Below, piece by piece: positions 25,140 through 35,710 of a DNA stretch of 64,000 bases. Each line of letters opens with the position of its first letter. Positions within the stretch are counted from its first letter, which is position 1. The translations under genes and the position numbers were made by a program. Source of the DNA: Haloarcula sp. CBA1129 (GTDB lineage Archaea; Halobacteriota; Halobacteria; Halobacteriales; Haloarculaceae); the NCBI RefSeq assembly GCF_008729015.1, contig NZ_RKSM01000001.1, positions 1,612,001 to 1,676,000 of the forward strand. The letters run 5' to 3'. The notes under the pieces are model-generated. The model did not search any database, was not told the DNA's origin, and saw only the letters and a program-made list of their open reading frames with translations.

Positions 25140-26381
25140 CTACACGAGCGGGTCACACAGCGCCCACTCGTCCGTCTCAGGGTCGAGGTTCGAGGGTTCC
25201 GCGCCACGGTCTGTCACAATGCCGGCATGGTAGTAGATCGCCTTCAGTTGGAAGACGGTGGGCGAGTGATAGACACTGCCGTCAGTGAGTTCCGAGCGGC
25301 GGAGCTCGCCGTCGCCGGTCAGTACGCGCTGGCGAACGGCTTCGTCGCCCCGGAGGAACAGTTCGACGGTGAACTCCGGGTGGAGCGCGTGGAGGTACTC
25401 GACGAACTCGACGAGCGACGGGGCGTCGTAGCCGTCCCGGTGGCAGGCGTAGAGGCCGTCGGTGAGCAGCTCCGTGGCCGGGTAGTCCGAGACGACGCGA
25501 CGGACGAGCTGACCCCACCGTGGCGCGATGTCGATGAACCGCTTGCGGGAGCGTTGCCAGTCCTCGAACCGCCGGATTGCGGCGTCGAGGTCGCCGACCG
25601 TCCGGAGCGCGAAGCGGACAACTTCCCGACCCAGCGGTGTCAGCGTGAGCGAACCCTCGCCGATGTCGATCAGCTGCAGGAACTCCGCCCCGGCGATAGC
25701 GCCGTCGACGGCCCCGACGACGTGAGAGGCAAGCAGGTCCCGTGCGTCGCCGTCGTGATGGACGGCCAGCGGCACCGCGACGTAGTTCTTGGGATGGTTG
25801 AGCCCGAAGTTCTGGTCGGCGACGCCCTGAGCGCTGGCTTGGAACCGGATGGCCGACGCGGCGTCCATCGACCCGTGGCCGACCACACGTGGCTGTTCCA
25901 GAATGGAGACCGAGCCGTCGCGTTCGACGCCCAGCACGCCGACGTTGAGCTCTCGGGCCATCGTCCGCGCAGCGGTGGAGATGCCGCTTCGGGGTGCAGT
26001 CAGGAAGGCGACGTTCGCCTCGTTGAGCCGGTCATAGGCTTGTACGACGCCGCGCTCGGCGTCAACGGCACCGGTGCCGGTGTAGCCTTTCGCCTCGACG
26101 GCGATCAGCGGCGGCCGGTCCCCGAGCCGGTCAACGGACAACAGGTCCGTCGAGAGCGTCTGCACGCCGACGAGATCGGGATAGCCCGTTCCGACCTGCA
26201 CGTGGTTGAACGGCGCGAGCGTCGCCTGTACCGACGCCTCGATGGGCGTATCGTCCAGCCAGCGCCGCTGTGCGAACTGCGTGTCCGCGACGACGTAGGC
26301 GTCTTCGCGCTCCGCGAACATCCGGTCTTTCGTCCGGGCGAGTACCTGTGGCTCGGAGAGCCCCGACGCCGCTGTGGCCAT
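25140..26381 (-). CDS. Haloarchaeal protein with a PD-(D/E)xK nuclease-like core
   Basis: A 413-residue soluble protein. Its N-terminal third shows the pattern of a restriction-endonuclease-like fold: Pro68-Asp69 in GTGYPDLVGV and Glu96-x-Lys98 in LIAVEAKGYTG at the usual spacing, followed by an alternating strand-helix pattern (AVDAERGVVQAYDRLNEAN). Residues about 225-260 resemble a winged helix (DIGEGSLTLTPLGREVVRFA). The active-site triad is therefore plausible but not proven. It has no obvious toxin, methylase or helicase neighbour. A restriction or repair role would be inference. Confidence 0.55.
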   Translation of the reverse strand: MATAASGLSEPQVLARTKDRMFAEREDAYVVADTQFAQRRWLDDTPIEASVQATLAPFNHVQVGTGYPDLVGVQTLSTDLLSVDRLGDRPPLIAVEAKGYTGTGAVDAERGVVQAYDRLNEANVAFLTAPRSGISTAARTMARELNVGVLGVERDGSVSILEQPRVVGHGSMDAASAIRFQASAQGVADQNFGLNHPKNYVAVPLAVHHDGDARDLLASHVVGAVDGAIAGAEFLQLIDIGEGSLTLTPLGREVVRFALRTVGDLDAAIRRFEDWQRSRKRFIDIAPRWGQLVRRVVSDYPATELLTDGLYACHRDGYDAPSLVEFVEYLHALHPEFTVELFLRGDEAVRQRVLTGDGELRRSELTDGSVYHSPTVFQLKAIYYHAGIVTDRGAEPSNLDPETDEWALCDPLV

Positions 26382-26500
26382 AGGCGGCGTTCACACAGGG
26401 CAGACATGAGTGTTCTGTCCCCGGACGAGCAGATCGAGGCTTCTGTTTTGGGTCGCGCCACCGGCGGTAGTGTTATTATCTGACACGATGTGGCGGGCAT

Positions 26501-26944
26501 ATGACAACACCACTGCCGGACAGCGTGCAGGACTGGTTCTGGGCCCGGCATTCGAACCCCAAGAGCGGCTGGTCGCGGGTGCCGACCGGGGCAGTCATCG
26601 TGTACGCGGTGTATCAGCGTCGCTGGCGGCTCCTGACGGCTTCCCTCCTGTGGACGGTTATCAACCCAATTCTGTTCGCGCCGCCGGACACCGAGGATGC
26701 TTGGATGACTCGCGCCGTGTTAGCAGAGCGGTGGTGGCTCAGGCAGCAGGAGAACGGAACGATGGGACTCGACCGTCCGAACGCCTACAACACCGGCGGC
26801 GCACTAGCATCGGTCGTCGCACTGTACGCTGCTTGGCGTCGCCGGCCAGCCATCGCGACGGCCGGCACACTGGCGATGGTCGGACTGAAGCTCTGGTGGC
26901 TCAGGGAAATAGTTCAGCGGTACGACGCGAGCGGCTCGGAGTGA
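26501..26944 (+). CDS. Conserved membrane protein (possibly DUF6653)
   Basis: A 147-residue protein with three hydrophobic segments (about 28-55, 95-108, 116-131), preceded by a polar FWARHSNPKSGWSRVP motif with His, Asn and Trp residues that look conserved. It also has a PPDTEDAWMTRAVLAER loop. Proteins with the HxNPxSxWxR pattern carry the DUF6653 label from memory. No function is known. It lies divergent from the nuclease-like gene. Confidence 0.6.
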   Translation: MTTPLPDSVQDWFWARHSNPKSGWSRVPTGAVIVYAVYQRRWRLLTASLLWTVINPILFAPPDTEDAWMTRAVLAERWWLRQQENGTMGLDRPNAYNTGGALASVVALYAAWRRRPAIATAGTLAMVGLKLWWLREIVQRYDASGSE

Positions 26945-27035
26945 CCGGCGATTGCGGAGCCGGTCGCCAGTCCGTTCGTGAGTGCGAGACTCCGTCCACG
27001 GCCGAACACAAAAGAGGGAATGTCTCTCTCAGTTG

Positions 27036-28091
27036 TCAGTACTCGTGGAGGGGCTGCTGGCGGATTTTAGCCCGTAGCTCCCCGATAGAGGGGTCGCCCT
27101 CGCCGCCAAACTGCTGTGTCACGGAGTGGACCTCCTCGCGGGAGATCTTGACGTTCCCCTGTTCGATAACGTCGGCGGGCCGCTCGCGGAGTTCACGAAT
27201 CGTCCCGACGGCCAGCAGGAACGGAATCGCCCACGCGGAGAGTGTGTTGCCGCGGGTCTCCGGCATTGCTTCGAGCCACGCTTGCGCGTCGTCGAGGTAG
27301 CCCTCCGCCCGCTCGGTGACCTGCTCGATGACGGGGACCAGCGAGTCGACGTTGTCGGTATCACTCACGTCGCTGTGGTCGAGCCCCTGCTCGTGGAGCA
27401 GTTCCAGCGGGAGATAGACGTTGTTCTCCTCTTCCATGTCCGTCGCGGCGTCCTTGGCGACGTTGACGAGTTGGAGCAGCAGGGCAAACGAGCGGGCGTT
27501 TTCCTCCATCTGGGCGATCTGCTCGTCGGTGGCTTCGTGCGAGACCAGCCCGGTCACCAGCGTGCCGACGGTGCCGGCGGCGTACCAGCAGTACTCTTCG
27601 AGTTCGTCGAGCGTCTTGATTCGCAGGCCGCCGGCATCGGCGTAGCGGTCGACGAACATCGCCATCCCGTCGACGAGTTCCCGGACCGGCCCGCGGATGG
27701 TCTGTGTGGAGTGGTCATCGAGCGTGTGAAACACGTCGACGATGCGCCCCGCGTTCTCGACGACTTCCCAGTCCGCGTTCGTCGTCGTGGGAATCCACTC
27801 TTCGACGGCGTCGTGGAACGATGAGACAGTTGTCGCGCTAGATGGTTCGAGCGAGCGGCTGTACGTCTGCAGGAGTTCGGTCTGTACCGCTGGAGGGAGG
27901 TGACCAGCGTCCTCGATCGTGTCAGCCACACGGCAGAGAAGATAGCCCAGACAGATGTCCCGGGCCATCGGTTCGTTGAGTTCCGAAATTGTGAGACTAA
28001 ACGTCCGCGACACACGATGGACGGCATCGTAGCACCACTCGATGTCTTCCGAAGACGACCGGTCTGTGTGGTTCTGAGACATTCCCGACAT
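27036..28091 (-). CDS. Squalene/phytoene synthase family, squalene synthase type
   Basis: A 351-residue trans-isoprenyl diphosphate synthase of the head-to-head class. Aspartate-rich motifs are visible: D57TIED61 in LLCRVADTIED and D214AATD218 in NVAKDAATD. The flanking sequences (RVSRTFSLTISEL, EYCWYAAGTVG) resemble squalene synthase more than CrtB, so farnesyl diphosphate to squalene is the likely reaction, feeding menaquinone-associated isoprenoids of the membrane. The phosphomevalonate decarboxylase gene at 37939 supplies the same pathway but is not adjacent. Confidence 0.85.
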   Translation of the reverse strand: MSGMSQNHTDRSSSEDIEWCYDAVHRVSRTFSLTISELNEPMARDICLGYLLCRVADTIEDAGHLPPAVQTELLQTYSRSLEPSSATTVSSFHDAVEEWIPTTTNADWEVVENAGRIVDVFHTLDDHSTQTIRGPVRELVDGMAMFVDRYADAGGLRIKTLDELEEYCWYAAGTVGTLVTGLVSHEATDEQIAQMEENARSFALLLQLVNVAKDAATDMEEENNVYLPLELLHEQGLDHSDVSDTDNVDSLVPVIEQVTERAEGYLDDAQAWLEAMPETRGNTLSAWAIPFLLAVGTIRELRERPADVIEQGNVKISREEVHSVTQQFGGEGDPSIGELRAKIRQQPLHEY

Positions 28092-28197
28092 CCGGGGTAG
28101 GGCATACGATGATAAAAATGGGACGGCTACGGCGTCAGTTCTGTACCGGTCACGGTCCCATATTCCGACAGACTCACCAGTATCCGACTCTAACTAG

Positions 28198-28461
28198 ATG
28201 TATGAACGGCACGGCGACGGGGAGGCTGCAACCGTGAACAGTCAGGACACAGTGGTGTTGACGCTGACGGTCGTCGCTGCAATCATCCTTCCGGGCCTCG
28301 CAAACTGGGGGTTCAGTACGCTCGGTTACCCTTGGGTCGGGAGCACGGTCTGGGCGCTGGGGTACGGTCTCGGCGTCGTCTTCATCTGGTACGAGTGGGT
28401 TCGGCCGCTCGATATCACCGGACCTGAGGGTGTCAGCCGAAGCGAGGACTCAAGCGACTAA
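28198..28461 (+). CDS. Small two-helix membrane protein
   Basis: An 87-residue protein with two hydrophobic helices (about 19-40 and 46-64) and an acidic C-terminal tail. It may begin 12 codons later at a GTG (28234), which has GGGGAGG eight bases upstream; the ATG at 28198 has no such site but could be leaderless. There is no recognised family. It is divergent from the squalene synthase gene. Confidence 0.55.
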   Translation: MYERHGDGEAATVNSQDTVVLTLTVVAAIILPGLANWGFSTLGYPWVGSTVWALGYGLGVVFIWYEWVRPLDITGPEGVSRSEDSSD

Positions 28462-28465
28462 CGCG

Positions 28466-28500
28466 CTGTTTTCCCTTGACTGCCAGCTAGCAGTTTTCTC
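28466..28500 (+). terminator. T-rich stop site with small hairpin
   Basis: Two short T runs (TTTT after CTG, and TTTT after AGCAG) flank a possible CTGC/GCAG hairpin just after the stop codon of the small membrane protein gene. It separates that gene from the GH68 promoter. Confidence 0.35.
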
Positions 28501-28570
28501 TGCCAGTCCTCTCCCGGGAACATACGTATTGCATATATTTCATACAACACCCGTAGTACCCTCCTGACAA

Positions 28571-28580
28571 GCTTTATAGC
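28571..28580 (+). promoter_or_regulatory. TATA box of the GH68 gene
   Basis: TTTATAG at 28573-28579 is centred 27 bases before the ATG at 28603, the spacing of a leaderless archaeal gene. A second AT-rich block (GCATATATTTCATAC, 28531-28545) lies farther upstream and might bind a regulator. Confidence 0.6.
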
Positions 28581-28602
28581 CGTGGTCGGCCCAATGTGAG
28601 TT

Positions 28603-29937
28603 ATGACAACTGAAGGGCTCGGCGAGGGCAGCCCCGGAACGGGGGCCCGCGCCGGTTGGACACGCGAGCAGGCGGAGCGGATCAAGCGGACCGGCGACAC
28701 CGTCGCTCCCATCGTCTACCCGCCCGCGACCGAACAGATCCCGGAGGTTCACATCTGGGACACTTGGTTTCTCCGCAACCGCGACGGCACGCTGGCGACG
28801 GTCGACGGCTACCGGGTCTGTTTCTCTCTGACCGCTCCGTCGGACCTGCTCCCGGGCAAGCGCCACGACGTGGCGACTATCCGCTGTTTCTACTCCGAGG
28901 ACGGCCGCAACTGGCACAACGCCGGCCCGGTGTTCGAGGACGCCCTTGGCCAGCGCCAGTGGGCCGGGTCCGCACTGTACGACGACGGCAGCATCTATCT
29001 GTTCTACACCGCGGCCGGCGAGGAGGGGGCCGACGACCTGACCTACACACAGCGAATCGTCGGGGCCGGCGGCGGCAGCATCGACACGGCCGACGGGTTC
29101 GCTCTCTCGGGGCCGTGGACCCATCACGAACTGCTGACGCCGGACGGCGAGCGCTACGAGCGTGAAGATCAGTCCCGCGAAATGATATACACCTTCCGCG
29201 ACCCGTGGTTCTTCGAGGACCCCGAGACGGGCGAGACGTGGCTCCTGTTCGAGGCGAATACGCCGGTACCCGAAGGGAGCGACGTCTGTGGCGGCGACGG
29301 CGCATTGCAGGAGTTCAACGGCAGCGTGGGCATCGCCCGCTCGCCGACGGGCGACCCGCTGGCGTGGGAGCTCGAAGACCCGCTGCTTGACGCCGTCGGC
29401 GTCAATCAGGAACTCGAACGGCCCCATATCGTGTACCGCGACGGGCTGTACTACCTGTTTATTTCCAGCCATCTCCACACGTTCGCGCCGGGGCTGGAGG
29501 GCTTCGACGCGCTGTACGGCTTCGTCGCCGAGGACCTCCGGGGCGACTACGTCCCGCTGAACGAGTCCGGCCTCGTCGCCACGAACCCCGCGAACGCGCC
29601 GTTCCAGTCGTACTCGTGGATGGCGTTTCCCCACGACGACGAGGTGCTGGTCCAGAGTTTCTTCAACTACTACGACTTCGACGGCGAGACGCTGGACGAA
29701 ATCGCCCATCTGTCTGAGTCCGAGCAGATGCGCCGGTTCGGCGGCTCGCTCGGCCCGACGCTTCGGCTCGATGTCGAAGGGAGCCGGACACAGATCACTG
29801 GGACGCTCGGGCACTGGCACATCCCACTGGACGGCGAGACGCTCCCGCCGACGGACCGTGAACTGATCCGGCGCGGGAAAAGCAACGTTTCCGGCTCCAG
29901 CAACTACGGCGCGCGAACCGGGACGCAATCGGAGTAA
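28603..29937 (+). CDS. Glycoside hydrolase family 68 (levansucrase/fructosyltransferase type)
   Basis: A 444-residue GH68 enzyme acting on sucrose or fructans. The catalytic set is visible: nucleophile Asp53 in HIWDTWFL, transition-state Asp200 in TFRDPW, and the acid/base Glu272 in NQELERPHIV, with Arg199 before Asp200 matching the levansucrase sucrose-binding Arg. No signal peptide or Tat motif was found, so it would be cytoplasmic, unlike most bacterial levansucrases. It converges with the GH32 gene, which suggests one fructan or sucrose module. Whether it makes levan or only hydrolyses sucrose cannot be read from sequence. Confidence 0.9.
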   Translation: MTTEGLGEGSPGTGARAGWTREQAERIKRTGDTVAPIVYPPATEQIPEVHIWDTWFLRNRDGTLATVDGYRVCFSLTAPSDLLPGKRHDVATIRCFYSEDGRNWHNAGPVFEDALGQRQWAGSALYDDGSIYLFYTAAGEEGADDLTYTQRIVGAGGGSIDTADGFALSGPWTHHELLTPDGERYEREDQSREMIYTFRDPWFFEDPETGETWLLFEANTPVPEGSDVCGGDGALQEFNGSVGIARSPTGDPLAWELEDPLLDAVGVNQELERPHIVYRDGLYYLFISSHLHTFAPGLEGFDALYGFVAEDLRGDYVPLNESGLVATNPANAPFQSYSWMAFPHDDEVLVQSFFNYYDFDGETLDEIAHLSESEQMRRFGGSLGPTLRLDVEGSRTQITGTLGHWHIPLDGETLPPTDRELIRRGKSNVSGSSNYGARTGTQSE

Positions 29938-29975
29938 GAGGTACTGAGACGACCTTTTCGCGGGAATACAGCCAC

Positions 29976-32222
<2,247 letters not shown>

Positions 32223-32328
32223 TCAGCAAGAGTCAGTGACGGTGGAGAGAGAGACAGCAAGGACGCAGTCAATAGCTAGAGCGATGGCTGAAAAGGGTAG
32301 ACTATCGGTGAAAAGCAGGCGGGACCGG

Positions 32329-32463
32329 TCAGTGAACCCGGGCGTTGCGGGCCTCGGCCTTCCAGTCGATGACGGTTTCGTGACAACTGGGACAGACGAA
32401 CTCAGTGAGTTTTGTCGTCTGATCGTTGTATGACATCCGCGTGCCACAGTTGGTGCAATCCAT
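32329..32463 (-). CDS. Tiny zinc-ribbon protein
   Basis: A 44-residue protein with two CxxC knuckles (CTNC near the start, CPSC near residue 25) and an acidic helix after the second pair. It resembles many short haloarchaeal zinc ribbons of unknown function. The start at 32463 (MDCTNCGTRM) lies 30 bases downstream of a TTTATA box at 32491-32496 on the minus strand, which supports expression. Confidence 0.7.
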   Translation of the reverse strand: MDCTNCGTRMSYNDQTTKLTEFVCPSCHETVIDWKAEARNARVH

Positions 32464-32488
32464 TATAATTGTATATATTCCACTAAAG

Positions 32489-32498
32489 GATATAAATT
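32489..32498 (-). promoter_or_regulatory. TATA box of the zinc-ribbon gene
   Basis: Minus-strand TTTATATCC (complement of 32489-32496) lies about 30 bases before the ATG at 32463, in an AT-rich patch that contrasts with the surrounding GC-rich DNA. Confidence 0.6.
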
Positions 32499-32511
32499 TT
32501 CTCCTGACCAT

Positions 32512-32913
32512 AGTCGGTCTGGGCGGAAGACAGGCTGTAACAGCTATCTAGTGGCAGTACATCTCATGAGGAGTGGTAAACAGTCTCAATCAGTAACACG
32601 AGCGGACAGTTCACCGCAGGGGTAGAACGGGGATGGGTGAGGATACAGTCGTACTAGCCCGTTCCGCGTCCGTCAGCCGGCAGACGACTGTCTGACTTGG
32701 CTTTAGGTATCATGTCGACATAGTCGATCACATGCCACGTACCCGTCTCGGCGGGGGTTCGTCCCGGGATCGACAAGGTGGTGCTCTCTCGGCCGACACG
32801 CCCCGCCTCGGAATCGATACCGACGTGTTCGAACTCCTTTCGATCGATCAAGGGCACGAGATGGCACAGCCTGAACCCAGAATCGAACGGTGGCTGAACT
32901 GCTGGCGAAATCC
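32512..32913. other. 402-base stretch without a clear gene
   Basis: No RNA gene or repeat array was found. A minus-strand frame at 32654-32857 (67 codons, GTG start, begins MPLIDRKEFEHVG) has moderately haloarchaeal codon use, lies 56 bases after the actin-like gene and could be its co-transcribed partner or a decayed gene, but it matches nothing I know. ATGTCGACAT (32712-32721) is a ten-base palindrome. Confidence 0.4.
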
Positions 32914-34008
32914 CTAGTTGGTCTCGACGAGACGCGCCGCGATCCGCTGTGCGCCGATGGTCGGCGCGATGTCCGGCTCGTCGGCAGCAATGACATCGAT
33001 GTCGCGGTTCAGTTCCGCGCTGAGTCGCTTCTCGAACTCGTCGACGATACCGGGGATACAGGCCATGCCACCGGTGATGGCAATCGGCCGGTCCAGCGCC
33101 AGCTGATACACCTTCATGTAGTCGTTCGCCAGCTCCGGCAGGAACGTGTTCGCCAGTTCGTCGACAGCGTCGTCGAGGTACTCGTTGACCGCGTCCATCA
33201 CCGAGCGCTCGATGGTGAACTCGTGTGAGCCGCCGCCGGGCTGCTGGATGATGTCAGTAAAGGGCTCGAAATCGACGAAGTCGGCGTGTTCCTCCTTGTA
33301 CTCGCGGGCAGTCTGATTGTCGATATTGACACGGCCCTGCGTTTCCTCCTCGACGTAGTTGGCGATCATCCGGTCGACTTCGTTCCCGGTCACTGCTCCC
33401 GTCGTGAAAGGAGACAGCTGTTCGCCCCGTCGGTACGCGGAGGCTTCGAGGTTCGTCGACCCCATGTTGACCGCGACGAAGATTTCGTCGATAGCTTCGA
33501 GGTCGTCGCCGAAGGCCGGGATGGAGCCACACAGCGACTCCGGATAGCTCTCGACGAGTTCCAGCCCGATAGAGGAGTTTTCGATGACGTTCTGCAGGTT
33601 CTCCAGCCCAGTCGGATTGTCGATGGTCGGGATAGCGTACACGACACCGCTGTTTGCCGGGATATCGTGCTCGTCGATGATCGCCTCGAAGAAGGTTTTG
33701 GTCATCTCGGCCCGGTCAGCGTCCTCGGGGAGCCCCGACCGAAGCATATACTCGACGCGGTCCGGATACTCGCGGGCCGCTTCCTCGCCGTAGAGGATTT
33801 TCTCTTCGCCGGTCAGGGCGTCCTCGTACGTTGCCATGCACGTCAGTGTCTTGATGATTCGGTTCTCCGTGCCGTGTTCGCCCGGCAGGGCAATGACAGT
33901 CCGGGTGCTCCCGAGCTTGACCCCGACCGGAACAGCGGCAACGCCGTCTGACGACACACCGGCGTCCGATTCGGACCCGGTGTCGTCGTCCGCATCCTCG
34001 TCACTCAT
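32914..34008 (-). CDS. Actin-like ATPase, salactin type
   Basis: A 364-residue protein with an acidic 24-residue tail and then an actin/MreB/ParM-type fold. Recognisable elements are the phosphate-1 stretch PVGVKLGSTRTVIAL, the connect/phosphate-2 region IDEIFVAVNMGSTNLEAS, and the adenosine motif RPIAITGGMACIPGIVDEF. Together they resemble salactin of Halobacterium, a dynamically unstable filament linked to cell division or DNA positioning at low phosphate. The start at 34008 fits a TATA box at 34034-34043. A gene with an archaellum ArlD/E domain precedes it on the same strand, and a ParA-CheW pair stands divergent. Function in this organism is inference. Confidence 0.82.
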   Translation of the reverse strand: MSDEDADDDTGSESDAGVSSDGVAAVPVGVKLGSTRTVIALPGEHGTENRIIKTLTCMATYEDALTGEEKILYGEEAAREYPDRVEYMLRSGLPEDADRAEMTKTFFEAIIDEHDIPANSGVVYAIPTIDNPTGLENLQNVIENSSIGLELVESYPESLCGSIPAFGDDLEAIDEIFVAVNMGSTNLEASAYRRGEQLSPFTTGAVTGNEVDRMIANYVEEETQGRVNIDNQTAREYKEEHADFVDFEPFTDIIQQPGGGSHEFTIERSVMDAVNEYLDDAVDELANTFLPELANDYMKVYQLALDRPIAITGGMACIPGIVDEFEKRLSAELNRDIDVIAADEPDIAPTIGAQRIAARLVETN

Positions 34009-34033
34009 ATGCGGTCGTCCTTGTCGACCGCCC

Positions 34034-34043
34034 GATATATATC
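34034..34043 (-). promoter_or_regulatory. TATA box of the actin-like gene
   Basis: GATATATATC at 34034-34043 lies about 30 bases upstream of the ATG at 34008, so the gene has its own promoter despite following the ArlD/E-domain gene on the same strand. Confidence 0.6.
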
Positions 34044-34148
34044 CTCTCCCTAGTATTCAGGACTGATAGCTGTCCTCTCAGGTAGCTGATACTGAACGCC
34101 TATCGGCATCAGGGATTTCCAGCGGAGAATTGGTGCTGAAAACAAAGC

Positions 34149-34634
34149 TTACGTCATCTGGGTGAGCTTTGCGACGTAGACGAGGCTCAGCATATGGTCA
34201 TCGACGCTGAGCTCGTTGTCGTCGTTGGTCGCGGACTCGTCGATGCCAAGCAGGTAATCCGAGAGATCGTCCTGTACGTCTTCGGTTATCCAGTCGATGG
34301 AGCGGTAGTAATCGAGCGCTTCGTCGGCCCCCTGATACCCGGAATGCATCAGCAGGAACTCGAGCCACTCGAAGACGACGAACTCCGCGGCGTAGGTCTC
34401 GGGCAGTGCTTCGAGATAGGGTTTCTCCTGAGCGTCGCCACCGAGGAACGGCAGCAGTTCGCGGTACAGCCCGGAGCGGAACGAACTCCCCGCAAGCACC
34501 TCTTCATCGGAGTCGTCGAGCCCCATGTCGAGGTCCGTCGGGTCGGGGACGTCCTCGTCGCTCATCCCGTTCCCCCGCTGACGAGCCATCTTCCGTAACT
34601 CGTCGAGGTCGTAATCGCGCGGGTTGATGGTCAT
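34149..34634 (-). CDS. Archaellum ArlD/E (FlaD/E)-domain protein, stand-alone
   Basis: A 161-residue soluble protein. It begins with the DYDLDELRKMARQR motif that haloarchaeal archaellum accessory proteins share, then an acidic linker, then the ArlD/E domain from about residue 65 (LEALPETYAAEFVVFEWLEF, YRSIDWITEDVQDDLSDYL). In the archaellum locus these domains link the motor to the chemotaxis adaptor CheF. Here no arl operon is nearby; instead actin-like and ParA-CheW genes surround it. The start at 34634 has an ATTTATG box about 30 bases upstream. Confidence 0.78.
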   Translation of the reverse strand: MTINPRDYDLDELRKMARQRGNGMSDEDVPDPTDLDMGLDDSDEEVLAGSSFRSGLYRELLPFLGGDAQEKPYLEALPETYAAEFVVFEWLEFLLMHSGYQGADEALDYYRSIDWITEDVQDDLSDYLLGIDESATNDDNELSVDDHMLSLVYVAKLTQMT

Positions 34635-34660
34635 GATACTGACCCTTCAATCTACACAAT

Positions 34661-34667
34661 CATAAAT
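34661..34667 (-). promoter_or_regulatory. TATA box of the ArlD/E-domain gene
   Basis: Minus-strand ATTTATG (complement of CATAAAT, 34661-34667) lies about 30 bases before the ATG at 34634, consistent with a leaderless transcript. Confidence 0.5.
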
Positions 34668-34766
34668 CTTGCACACCGTCAGACAGCCGTCATGCACACG
34701 CTCGCGGGTGTTTCCGTCTCGTCCGCGTTCCGTCCCCCAGTTGCGACGTTGATAATCGGGACCACA

Positions 34767-34774
34767 TTTTTATA
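34767..34774 (+). promoter_or_regulatory. TATA box of the parA-cheW operon
   Basis: TTTTTATA at 34767-34774 is followed by the parA ATG at 34805, giving a leader of only a few bases. It is divergent from the ArlD/E-domain gene promoter, the two sharing the 170-base intergenic region. Confidence 0.6.
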
Positions 34775-34804
34775 GTGGCTCGGAGTCGACCTGTGGATAC
34801 TTAG

Positions 34805-35710
34805 ATGATGAACCGGCAATCAGAAACCGGTCCAGCCCGCTTCTGTGTAACCAACGCGAAAGGTGGGACCGGAAAGACGACAGTTGCTATCAACGTAGCC
34901 GGTGCACTGAACGACCGCGGCCGGGACGTCCTCTTTATCGACCTCGACCCACAGGGCAACGCCACGGAAGGCGTCGGCCTCGTCGAGGCGTACGACGCCG
35001 ACCCGCCGACGCTGTTCGATGCACTGACCGGCGACCCATCGGTGCTGGGTGAGCTAATCTGTGAGGGCGAGGAGATGGACGTGATCCCCTCCAGCATCGA
35101 CATGCTTCAGGCCGAGCACGAACTGACCATCGCGGACCTCATCGCCCGGGTCAACACCCAAGGCGGGGATATCGATCAGGCCGCGCTGGCCTCGTTCGCG
35201 ATCAACGTCACGCCGGAGATGGTCACGGGGGCACACGCGCTCGATACGCTCGACCGGGCGCTGTCGACGCTCGATGCCGAGTACGACTACGTTATCATCG
35301 ACTGCCCGCCGTTCTACGGGAAGCTGACTGACACCGGGATGTACGCCGCACAGAACGTCCTCATTCCCGCACTGACAGAAGCCACCTCCGAGCGGGCCAT
35401 CGAACTGCTGATGGACCAGATGGCCGCGATGGAGCGCCAGACCGACGCGTCGATCAACACGCTCGGCGTCGTCGCCAACCGCGTCGAGACCACGTCCGAA
35501 GACAAGACGATGCTTGAATGGTTCAACATGGCGTTCCCGGACAGCCCCGTCTGGGAGGTCCGCAAACGAGTGGCGCTTCAGCGCGCGTTCAGCGCCGGCC
35601 GGTCTATTTTCGCGACCGAGGAATCGTGTGACATGGCGGCTGTCTTCGAGGACATCGCCGCTGAACTCGACGAGCAGTTCGGCTTTACCGACACAGAGGT
35701 ACCAGCATGA
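34805..35710 (+). CDS. parA: ParA/Soj-family partitioning ATPase
   Basis: A 301-residue deviant-Walker ATPase. The P-loop KGGTGKTT (Lys19, Lys24) carries the signature lysine of ParA/MinD, followed by LFIDLDPQGN (Walker A') and DYVIIDCPPF (Walker B). It would dimerise on ATP and bind DNA non-specifically to move cargo. The next gene overlaps it by four bases (ATGA) and encodes a CheW-domain protein, an unusual partner in place of ParB, which suggests a chemosensory cargo. A second ATG follows immediately (34808). Confidence 0.9.
   Translation: MMNRQSETGPARFCVTNAKGGTGKTTVAINVAGALNDRGRDVLFIDLDPQGNATEGVGLVEAYDADPPTLFDALTGDPSVLGELICEGEEMDVIPSSIDMLQAEHELTIADLIARVNTQGGDIDQAALASFAINVTPEMVTGAHALDTLDRALSTLDAEYDYVIIDCPPFYGKLTDTGMYAAQNVLIPALTEATSERAIELLMDQMAAMERQTDASINTLGVVANRVETTSEDKTMLEWFNMAFPDSPVWEVRKRVALQRAFSAGRSIFATEESCDMAAVFEDIAAELDEQFGFTDTEVPA

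Noticed and set aside
24957-26483. 508-codon plus-strand frame
   Set aside because: Antisense of the PD-(D/E)xK-like gene; rich in Val, Arg and Gly, without motifs.
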